Part shown: piece by piece, positions 45,735 through 52,874 of the stretch
Position numbering within the stretch: position 1 is the first letter of the stretch
How the letters are laid out: the number at the start of each line of letters is the position of its first letter
Origin: Hyphomicrobiales bacterium
Lineage (GTDB): Bacteria; Pseudomonadota; Alphaproteobacteria; Rhizobiales; OSC116
Reading direction: 5' to 3'
DNA length: 64,000 nt
NCBI GenBank assembly: GCA_013214705.1
Contig: JABSRZ010000003.1
Span: 589,443 to 653,442, forward strand
Made by a program: the position numbers and the translations under genes
The notes under the pieces: generated by a model
The model's input: the letters and a program-made list of their open reading frames with translations, nothing else
Databases searched by the model: none
Told to the model about the DNA's origin: nothing

Positions 45735-46704
45735 AGTGAAACCACCGATAAATAAACAACGGTTTGTGATAAATGGCCAGACTATGGGCACACGCTTTTG
45801 CGCTATATTTTTTGCAGATATAAATTATGATGCCAAACTATTGGCAGATGAGTTGCAAGCTTGTGTAGATAAGGTCGACGCCGAAATGTCGAACTTCAAG
45901 CCCGAGTCTGACCTATCTCGGTTTAACAATTCTGCTTGCGATATTTGGGTTGAAATGCCAAAAAACTTATTATATGTGGTCAATGAGGCGATGAAAATCA
46001 GTCAAATATCTAACGGATCTTTCGACATAAGTGTTGGCGACATTGTCAACGCTTGGGGCTTTGGCGCGGCCAATAACCAGCCGGATGAAAAATCAATCGC
46101 CACAGTCGCTATTGGCAACCGACCCAATATATTAGAGCATTTGGATATAGATTTCGACCTGAAACGCATGCGAAAAACCCAAGCCATGACTTTAGATTTA
46201 TGTGGCATTGCCAAGGGCTTTGGGGTCGATGAATTGGCAAAGGTTATGACAGATGCCGGTACTGAAAATTTTCTGGTGTCTATAGATGGCGAAATGCGGG
46301 CAGCAGGCCACAAGCCAGATGAGGAAAACTGGAGCATCGCCGTTGAAAAGCCGCTTAAAGTCCAGCGTGATGTTTCGCACTTGCTGACACTTTGCAATGA
46401 ATCCATCGCCACATCTGGCGATTATCGCCATTTGCGCAGCTTTGCAAACCGCCAAGTTTCCCACACTATAAGCCAGCATAAGGCAGCGCCGCTCGACAAT
46501 AATATAACTTCATTAAGCGTCATAATGCCCACCTGCCTGTTGGCTGACGCATGGGCGACGGCGCTAATGGTGATGGGATTTGAAACCGCGCTAGAATTTG
46601 CCAACCGGCATGAAATGGAGGTATTATTTATGTTGCATAAAAATGGTTATTTTGTAGAATTTGGCACAGGCCGGTTTGATAAAACTGATAATCATGCGGG
46701 CTAA
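45718..46704 (+). CDS. apbE: FAD:protein FMN transferase (ApbE family)
   Basis: 328 residues. ApbE signatures: QTMGTRFCAIFF, MSNFKPESDLSRFN, GSFDISVGDIVNAWGF, LDLCGIAKGFGVDELAKVM, SIDGEMRAAG and a C-terminal TSLSVIMPTCLLADAWATAL with the conserved Asp-Ala. Attaches FMN to a threonine or serine of a partner protein, here probably the DUF2271 protein. Unlike most ApbE proteins it shows no signal peptide or lipobox. The ATG at 45724 is an alternative start. Confidence 0.92.
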   Translation: MKMSIKVKPPINKQRFVINGQTMGTRFCAIFFADINYDAKLLADELQACVDKVDAEMSNFKPESDLSRFNNSACDIWVEMPKNLLYVVNEAMKISQISNGSFDISVGDIVNAWGFGAANNQPDEKSIATVAIGNRPNILEHLDIDFDLKRMRKTQAMTLDLCGIAKGFGVDELAKVMTDAGTENFLVSIDGEMRAAGHKPDEENWSIAVEKPLKVQRDVSHLLTLCNESIATSGDYRHLRSFANRQVSHTISQHKAAPLDNNITSLSVIMPTCLLADAWATALMVMGFETALEFANRHEMEVLFMLHKNGYFVEFGTGRFDKTDNHAG

Positions 46705-46717
46705 CAAAAGGTGTATT

Positions 46718-47371
46718 ATGCGGGTATTGTTGATAGAAGATGACCATGTTTTAGGCTCGGCGATTAATGATTATATCATTGCCGAGGGCCATGGTGTTGA
46801 CTGGATGAAGCGCTTAGACGAGGCTCAACTCGCGCTAGACACCACAAATTATGAACTGATTTTGCTAGATTTAGGCTTGCCAGATGGACGGGGGTTAGAC
46901 CTGTTAAAATCTCTCCGCGCTGCCGACAACCAAGTGCCAGTGATTATCACCACCGCGCAAGACCAAGTGGCGGTGCGGATAGAAGGTCTGAACTCTGGAG
47001 CCGATGACTATTTGGTAAAACCGTTTGATTTGGGTGAATTAAATGCGCGCCTTTCGGCCGTAGCCAGACGCTATAGCCAAGTGGCCGCACCGCAAATTAC
47101 AATCGCCGATTTGTCGATAGATTTGAGCCGCAAAAGCCTACGCAAAAACAGCAAAGCCATTATACTAACCTCGCGTGAATGGGCGGTATTGACGTGTTTA
47201 TTGCGCAAACGCGGGGCGATTGTGGCAAAAGCCGACATCGAAAATTCACTTTATGCGTTTGGCGCGGAGGTGGCCAGCAATGCGGTTGAGGTTTATGTCA
47301 GCCGGCTGCGCAAAAAGCTGGGCAAGGATTTTATCACCACCATTAGATCGATGGGATATCAGATAGAATGA
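46718..47371 (+). CDS. OmpR-family response regulator
   Basis: 217 residues from the ATG at 46718 (AAAAGG upstream). Receiver domain with acidic pair in LLIEDDH, phospho-acceptor Asp51 (LILLDLGLPDG), Thr in VIITTAQDQ and Lys in YLVKPFDLGE; C-terminal winged helix (LTSREWAVLTCLLRKRGAIV, VEVYVSRLRKKLGKDF). Overlaps the downstream kinase by 4 bases. Probably controls the DUF2271-flavoreductase-ApbE operon it ends. Confidence 0.93.
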   Translation: MRVLLIEDDHVLGSAINDYIIAEGHGVDWMKRLDEAQLALDTTNYELILLDLGLPDGRGLDLLKSLRAADNQVPVIITTAQDQVAVRIEGLNSGADDYLVKPFDLGELNARLSAVARRYSQVAAPQITIADLSIDLSRKSLRKNSKAIILTSREWAVLTCLLRKRGAIVAKADIENSLYAFGAEVASNAVEVYVSRLRKKLGKDFITTIRSMGYQIE

Positions 47372-48714
47372 GCGACACTTTAAAGTCAAAGAAACCAACA
47401 TCTATCGCCATGCGATTGGCCATTGGGCTGACCATAGGCACTGCCATTTTATGGTTGGGCGCGGCGGTTATTGCTGGTTTGGTGATGCAAAGCGAAATGA
47501 ATGAAACCATGGATGAAACCATGCAAAAGAATGCCCAATTATTGCTGCATGTGGCAGTATTAAAGGGAGTAAATGGTCAGTCATTGTCGAAGGATGACAA
47601 AGCATTAAATGAGGTTTTGAGCCAAACCAAGTTTATATTATTGTCAGCTGCCGGCAATCTTCTTTTTGCCAGCCAGTCCGATAATGATAAGAAAATCGCT
47701 AAAATCTTACAATCTGCGCCATTGGGGTTTTCAGATGCTGGCCAATGGCGGGTCTACAATTATATAGACCCTCTAACCAGCAATAACATTATAATGTCTG
47801 AGGATAATCACGAGCGCGAAGAATTGCTAAAAGATAGTTTGACCGCGTTGATTTTACCTTTGTTGGCGCTCATACCGATGATTGCCATCGGCATTTGGTA
47901 CGGGGTTAAATTGTCTATGGCGCCGGTCGATAAGTTACGCAAAGACATTGCAAAACGTGGCGGGCACAATTTAACCCCACTGAATTCTCAAGCTCACCCC
48001 AAAGAATTTGCACCCATCGCCAAAGAGGTTGAAAACCTGATGGCGCGGCTAGAGGCTGCCTTGCAAGCCGAACGAAATTTTGCCGCCAGCAGCGCCCACG
48101 AATTGCGCACGCCGTTGGCTGGTGCATTGGCACAAACCCAATTATTGATGCAAGAACTAACCGATATAGAGGCGTTAAAACGGCTGACTGAAGTTGAGCG
48201 TTCGCTTAAACATTTGTCGGATTTATCGGAAAAATTATTGCAATTATCGCGGTTGGAAGCCGGCTTTGCCAAAACCGATCAGGTCATCGATTTATTGCCG
48301 ATCGTTAACATGGTGATTGACGAATTTAGATTTGACCAGAAATTGTTTAAACGCATAAAGTTAACAATGCCTACTAATTCGGGGCTTAGCGCCGCCATAC
48401 ATGCCGATGCATTCTTTTTGGCGTTGCGCAATTTGCTGCAAAATGCCTTTATTCACGGCACAGACACTGGTGAAATACACATTATTATAGATGAAAATAA
48501 CCGCATTCATGTGCAAAATTCTGCCAAAGTTACGGCTATTGAGCAGATGCATAAAATTGGCAAGCCCTTCATGCGAGGCACAACCACTACAGTTGGGTCT
48601 GGTCTTGGATTGTCTATCGTATGTTCTATAATGGAGCAAACGGCCGGACAAATAATATTTAACTCACCCATTGATGGCAAACCAGATGGTTTTGAGGTTA
48701 TTTTATCTTGGTAG
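47368..48714 (+). CDS. Sensor histidine kinase
   Basis: 448 residues. Two membrane segments (about 18-40 and 160-180) flank a periplasmic sensor of roughly 115 residues. HAMP-like linker, then HisKA with His244 (SSAHELRTPLAGALAQ) and HATPase_c (ALRNLLQNAFIHG, GSGLGLSIVCSIME). QseC/PmrB-like class. Partner of the regulator encoded just upstream; the signal is perhaps metal or redox state given the operon. Confidence 0.92.
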   Translation: MSDTLKSKKPTSIAMRLAIGLTIGTAILWLGAAVIAGLVMQSEMNETMDETMQKNAQLLLHVAVLKGVNGQSLSKDDKALNEVLSQTKFILLSAAGNLLFASQSDNDKKIAKILQSAPLGFSDAGQWRVYNYIDPLTSNNIIMSEDNHEREELLKDSLTALILPLLALIPMIAIGIWYGVKLSMAPVDKLRKDIAKRGGHNLTPLNSQAHPKEFAPIAKEVENLMARLEAALQAERNFAASSAHELRTPLAGALAQTQLLMQELTDIEALKRLTEVERSLKHLSDLSEKLLQLSRLEAGFAKTDQVIDLLPIVNMVIDEFRFDQKLFKRIKLTMPTNSGLSAAIHADAFFLALRNLLQNAFIHGTDTGEIHIIIDENNRIHVQNSAKVTAIEQMHKIGKPFMRGTTTTVGSGLGLSIVCSIMEQTAGQIIFNSPIDGKPDGFEVILSW

Positions 48715-48811
48715 CCAACAAATATTGCATAATTAACTTATTCCCGGTTTGAGAAATAGACTTATCCTATCCTCAAATTGATCCAAATTACAATTTATAC
48801 GGGAACTGGAT

Positions 48812-49549
48812 ATGCAAATTTCTATAAAGGGCCTAAACCTGATTAAAAAATTCGAAGGTTTGCAGCTCAATGCCTATAAATGCCCGGCGGGTATTTGGAC
48901 AATCGGTTATGGCCACACTCACCAAGTCAAAAAGGGTGATGCCTTAAGCGAAGCCATGGCAACCGAATATTTGGTTAAGGACATTCGACATGCCCAAAGC
49001 GCGGCCAAACAATATGTTCTGGTGGCGCTAACTCAATGGCAGTTTGACGCTTTGGTGAGTTTGATTTTTAACATCGGGGTTGGTCATTTTAAAAGTTCGA
49101 CATTGTTAAAAATGCTGAACCAAAACAACTTCGCCAGCGCAAGCGGGCAATTTGCCAGATGGAATAAAGCAAAAGTTGGCGGCAAATTGGTGCCTTTAAA
49201 AGGCCTAACACGTCGCCGCAATGCCGAAGCTGATTTGTTTGAAAACCAGCAAATTACTGGCAATGTACAAGCCGTTGCCGCACCAAAAGTTGCCAGCAAA
49301 CTCACCAGTAAAACCAACTTTGTGTCGCTGTTGGGCGCGTGTGGCATTATGACAACTCAGTTAGATGCGGCCAAAAAACTTGTCGATCAGGCGGGCAAAA
49401 TATCCGCCAAAGGTGGAGATTTAGCCGACCAAATTGGCGGCATTACCAGCTCCATCACCTGGCCGGTTGCTATGGTTTTGGTGACGGTGGCACTGTTTGT
49501 TTTCATCATTTTTGAGCGCAATAAAAAAGTCGACATTTATGGGCTTTAA
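48812..49549 (+). CDS. Phage-type endolysin (GH24 lysozyme) with C-terminal membrane helix
   Basis: 245 residues. GH24 lysozyme domain at 1-145: Glu15, Cys24 and Thr30 occupy the Glu-8-Asp-5-Thr spacing of T4 lysozyme (FEGLQLNAYKCPAGIWTIGY); Cys in place of Asp is common among phage relatives. FNIGVGHFKSSTLLKMLN and GLTRRRNAEADLF complete the domain. A linker leads to one transmembrane helix at about 216-234. Followed by two spanin-like genes, which forms a lysis cassette; no prophage structural genes are adjacent. Confidence 0.9.
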   Translation: MQISIKGLNLIKKFEGLQLNAYKCPAGIWTIGYGHTHQVKKGDALSEAMATEYLVKDIRHAQSAAKQYVLVALTQWQFDALVSLIFNIGVGHFKSSTLLKMLNQNNFASASGQFARWNKAKVGGKLVPLKGLTRRRNAEADLFENQQITGNVQAVAAPKVASKLTSKTNFVSLLGACGIMTTQLDAAKKLVDQAGKISAKGGDLADQIGGITSSITWPVAMVLVTVALFVFIIFERNKKVDIYGL

Positions 49550-49550
49550 C

Positions 49551-49829
49551 ATGTTATTTTCGCTGGTTCGGCATATACCCAAATGGCTTATCATTGCCAG
49601 TATAGCTGTAATTTTTGCCTATTTTAGTGGCATTTCGCAGGGGCATGCGCCGTATAAATTAGCCCAGAAACTAAGTGTGGTGCGGGTTCAGTCTAGTGTC
49701 AAACAGTTGCAAATTAGCAATAGGTTATTGGTTTCAAAGAAAGACAAAGCGGTTGAAATATTTGCAGATTATAATTGTTTTATTGATGACATTGGGGCAA
49801 ACGGCTTGTCAAACATACAAGCTAATTGA
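49551..49829 (+). CDS. Candidate inner-membrane spanin (Rz-like)
   Basis: 92 residues from the ATG one base after the endolysin stop (ATG at 49539 is an alternative). One N-terminal transmembrane helix (about 11-28, WLIIASIAVIFAYFSG) and a polar, probably helical remainder. Size, topology, position and the embedded lipoprotein frame match phage Rz i-spanins, but sequence similarity is not evident to me, so this is a contextual call. Confidence 0.55.
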   Translation: MLFSLVRHIPKWLIIASIAVIFAYFSGISQGHAPYKLAQKLSVVRVQSSVKQLQISNRLLVSKKDKAVEIFADYNCFIDDIGANGLSNIQAN

Positions 49830-49977
49830 GTTGCCCGATTTATTAAAAAACCCATGCCCAACATTTAATTTTAAAGCCGGCAGATTGACACCGCAAGTCA
49901 TCAAATTAAAACTTAGCTATGAACAATGCAAAATGAAACATTTGGCCGTGGTTGAGCTGATAATGAGCCCCCAATAA
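49753..49977 (+). CDS. Candidate outer-membrane spanin lipoprotein (Rz1-like), overlapping out of frame
   Basis: 74 residues from a TTG at 49753: lipoprotein signal KYLQIIIVLLMTLGQTAC with probable lipidated Cys19, then a short mature part with prolines (LPDLLKNPCPTF). The first 77 bases overlap the Rz-like gene in a different frame, the classical Rz/Rz1 arrangement. The lipobox (QTAC) is not canonical and the start is inferred, so confidence is moderate. Confidence 0.5.
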   Translation: MKYLQIIIVLLMTLGQTACQTYKLIELPDLLKNPCPTFNFKAGRLTPQVIKLKLSYEQCKMKHLAVVELIMSPQ

Positions 49978-49989
49978 CCAGCCGCAAAA

Positions 49990-51648
49990 TTAGCCGTTTA
50001 CGGTAATTTTAGGCCTTTCTTTTTGCTCTAACTCTTGTTGCATTTGCAAATAGGCTGCGCGTTTCTGTTCGGCTTTTATGGCTTCATCGCTGTGGCTAGT
50101 TGCCGTTTCTGCCACCACCTCGTTAGCCACCTGCTGCATCACCACGCGGTTTTTCGGCATATGTACAGTCACCACTGTCCCTTGGCCCAACTCACTTTGC
50201 AACGAAAACTTTCCATCATGCATTTCTACCAATCCCCGGATGATGGGCAGGCCAAGCCCTGCGCCTTCGGCCGCTGTTTCATGGGCTAAGCTGCCTTGGC
50301 CAAATTGGCTTAATATATGTGGTATTTCATCTTTGGGTATTCCCGGCCCGTCATCGCGCACAGCGATAGACAGGCCGTTTAATTTATCTAACCATGCGTA
50401 AACAATTATATTGCCATTATCGGGGGTGAATTTGCTGGCATTGGACAATAAATTCAATAAAATTTGATGAAACGCTTTCGGATCTACCCACAGGTTAGGT
50501 AGGTTATCCTGAATTTTACGGGTGATTTCTATGCCCTTTTCATTGGCTCTTAACTCAACTAGGCGAATGGATTGTTCAATGGCTTCGCTTACATTGATAA
50601 CCTCTTCTTGCAAGGTATAGCGCCCCGCTTCTATGCGAGATAAATCTAATATGTCGTTGATCAATTTGAGCAAATGCCCGCCAGATTTATGAATATCACC
50701 TGAATATTCCTTATAAACCGGGTTGCCATGCACGCCGAATATCTCTTCCTTCATCACCTCCGAAAAACCAATTATGGCATTTAAAGGTGTGCGCAATTCA
50801 TGGCTCATGGTGGCTAGAAACCTCGATTTGGCAATGTTAGCTTCTTCGGCGCGGCGTCTGGCGTCATCGGATATTATTTTGGCCTGTTCTAATTCGCCAA
50901 ACAGTGCTTCTTTTTCGGCACGGAATGACAGCATGGTGACCGAGGTCTGAAACTGGCGGCGGGTGTAAGCCGAATAATAATATTGCGCGGTGATGATGAG
51001 GCCAATGAAAAACAAACTCGACATATTCCAATCATATAAATAGACTGCCACTGTCGAAATACTGATGGGCAAACTTGACGAATACATCATGATGAGTGAA
51101 TTGTTGGCCATAATCATCCGCAAGCTCATGACCAAAATAACAAAGCCAAATATAACCGCATCGACAAAATTGCCCGAATATTGCGCTGGCACGGTGCCGA
51201 CTAACATAAATAAGGCTGCGCCCGCAATTGATACGCCGCAAAAAAATTCGGCTACCGAAAACCTATCTTCCCACGCAGAGGGTTGGGCCTGATTTGGTTT
51301 TTTTTTCAAGAAAACGCGGCATAGAATGAGCAAAATAATGTGAGTCATGAACACGGCAGCAAGCCACAGAGATACATATAAAATAGGTACCCAAATGGTT
51401 GAAATGGTTGCGAAAATTGAGCTGATGATGAGCATCGCAGTGGGTATTGATAATTGATGACGCGCATATAATACCAGCAATTCACGCCTAAAAATGACAG
51501 TCGGTTTGCGGCTCATAAACTCGGGCTGGCGGGCGGCATTTAAATCGTAATGATTGGCGGTAGAGGCTGGTTTTCCAGCCCGACCATCACGTTCTGTGTT
51601 CACACCTATATTAATGGGGTCTTTGGATTTTCTTTTACGCCACTGCAT
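49990..51648 (-). CDS. Membrane-bound histidine kinase (DivJ/PdhS-like)
   Basis: 552 residues. N-terminal cytoplasmic tail, six hydrophobic segments between about 66 and 225, a coiled coil (AEKEALFGELEQAKIISDDA), HisKA with His283 (MSHELRTPLNAIIGFSEVMK) and HATPase_c (LNLLSNASKFTP, DDGPGIPKDEI, GAGLGLPIIRGLVEMH). The phospho-acceptor segment with EEIFGVHGNPVYKEYSGDIH resembles alphaproteobacterial DivJ/PleC/PdhS kinases that act on DivK-type regulators. No response regulator next to it, so an orphan kinase. Unusual charged C-terminal tail of about 50 residues. Confidence 0.88.
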   Translation of the reverse strand: MQWRKRKSKDPINIGVNTERDGRAGKPASTANHYDLNAARQPEFMSRKPTVIFRRELLVLYARHQLSIPTAMLIISSIFATISTIWVPILYVSLWLAAVFMTHIILLILCRVFLKKKPNQAQPSAWEDRFSVAEFFCGVSIAGAALFMLVGTVPAQYSGNFVDAVIFGFVILVMSLRMIMANNSLIMMYSSSLPISISTVAVYLYDWNMSSLFFIGLIITAQYYYSAYTRRQFQTSVTMLSFRAEKEALFGELEQAKIISDDARRRAEEANIAKSRFLATMSHELRTPLNAIIGFSEVMKEEIFGVHGNPVYKEYSGDIHKSGGHLLKLINDILDLSRIEAGRYTLQEEVINVSEAIEQSIRLVELRANEKGIEITRKIQDNLPNLWVDPKAFHQILLNLLSNASKFTPDNGNIIVYAWLDKLNGLSIAVRDDGPGIPKDEIPHILSQFGQGSLAHETAAEGAGLGLPIIRGLVEMHDGKFSLQSELGQGTVVTVHMPKNRVVMQQVANEVVAETATSHSDEAIKAEQKRAAYLQMQQELEQKERPKITVNG

Positions 51649-51768
51649 CTATGAATCCTGCAATATCTCAAACGGATATGAAACTAGAGCCTAGATTAGG
51701 AGCAAGTGGTTAATTTCTGATGAGGATTTTGAAAATTAGCTAGGCAAAACAAGGTTTAACAAAAATTC

Positions 51769-52419
51769 TTAGCCACGTAATGTGGCAATATTTTCCGCCA
51801 ATTTTTGGTTGCCACCTTTAAACACTGCCGTGCCGGCCACCAAAACATCTGCACCGGCTTCGATGCATAATTTCGCCGTTTCGGCATTTACGCCGCCATC
51901 GACTTCTAAGCGAATGTTGCGTTCGCCAATCATTTTTCTTATTTGGCTCATTTTTGCGAGTTGCGCTGGCATAAATTTTTGGCCTCCAAAACCTGGATTT
52001 ATGCTCATCACTAATATCAACTCAATTTCATCCATTAGATATTCTAATGCAGAAACTGGGGTTGTGGGGTTAAGCGCTACGCCGGCTTTAACGCCAAACG
52101 ACTTTATGAGTTGTATTGTGCGGTCTAAATGAGTGGTGGCTTCGGCATGTACGGTTATATAGTTAGCCCCGGCTTTGGCAAAAGCTTCGATATAATCGTC
52201 AACTGGCGAAATCATCAGATGTACGTCGAATGGTTTATCGGTATAATCGCGAATGCTGCCCATAATGGCCGCGCCAAATGAAATATTAGGCACAAAATGA
52301 CCATCCATCACATCGATATGCATCCAATCTGCCCCTGCCGCATCCAAGGCTTGAATGTCGCGGCCTAAATTGGCAAAATCGGCGGATAAAATAGACGGAG
52401 CGATGAGAATTTTTGACAT
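51769..52419 (-). CDS. rpe: Ribulose-phosphate 3-epimerase
   Basis: 216 residues, TIM barrel. Signatures: [68 protein letters not shown] and [20 protein letters not shown]. Metal-binding His and Asp residues are in place. Interconverts ribulose 5-phosphate and xylulose 5-phosphate. Monocistronic in appearance. Confidence 0.97.
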   Translation of the reverse strand: MSKILIAPSILSADFANLGRDIQALDAAGADWMHIDVMDGHFVPNISFGAAIMGSIRDYTDKPFDVHLMISPVDDYIEAFAKAGANYITVHAEATTHLDRTIQLIKSFGVKAGVALNPTTPVSALEYLMDEIELILVMSINPGFGGQKFMPAQLAKMSQIRKMIGERNIRLEVDGGVNAETAKLCIEAGADVLVAGTAVFKGGNQKLAENIATLRG

Positions 52420-52568
52420 AATGCAATCCTAATAAGTGAGCCCAAGCTGATATTCAACGAGTTAAACCATTTAAAGTTGTTTGACAATAGTATTTAATTG
52501 CCTGCCACCCCTTTAAATTTAACCGCATCGAATATATATTGGTATCACACACAGATTAGGTGAGCTTT

Positions 52569-52862
52569 ATGACAACGACACTGACTATTTTATCGATTTA
52601 TACTGGGATGAGTTTGCTGTGTTTCATCTTGTTTTTTATCGACAAAACACGCTCAGAAGCCAACGGTTGGCGGATAGCTGAACTTTACTTACATATCGTG
52701 GAACTATTAGGCGGCTGGCCGGGTGCATATTTGGGGCAAAAATACATTCGCCACAAAACCAAAAAACTAAAATATAAGCTTATATTATGGCTTATAACCT
52801 TTATTCACCTAGCTTTTTGGGCATATTTAATTTATGGCCTGTCGACCAAATTTTGGTGGTAA
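52569..52862 (+). CDS. DUF1294 family small membrane protein
   Basis: 97 residues from the ATG at 52569 (AGGTGAG upstream). Two or three hydrophobic segments; the family core FFIDKTRSEANGWRIAE, then LHIVELLGGWPGAYLGQKYI and RHKTKKLKY. Function of DUF1294 proteins is unknown. Convergent with glnE. Confidence 0.85.
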   Translation: MTTTLTILSIYTGMSLLCFILFFIDKTRSEANGWRIAELYLHIVELLGGWPGAYLGQKYIRHKTKKLKYKLILWLITFIHLAFWAYLIYGLSTKFWW

Positions 52863-52874
52863 ACAGCTGTTCAC

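Noticed and set aside
39643-49977. A prophage spanning the fibre gene to the lysis cassette
   Set aside because: The genes between (ThuA pair, PepSY/ApbE operon, two-component system) are ordinary chromosomal functions and no integrase, terminase, portal or capsid gene is present.
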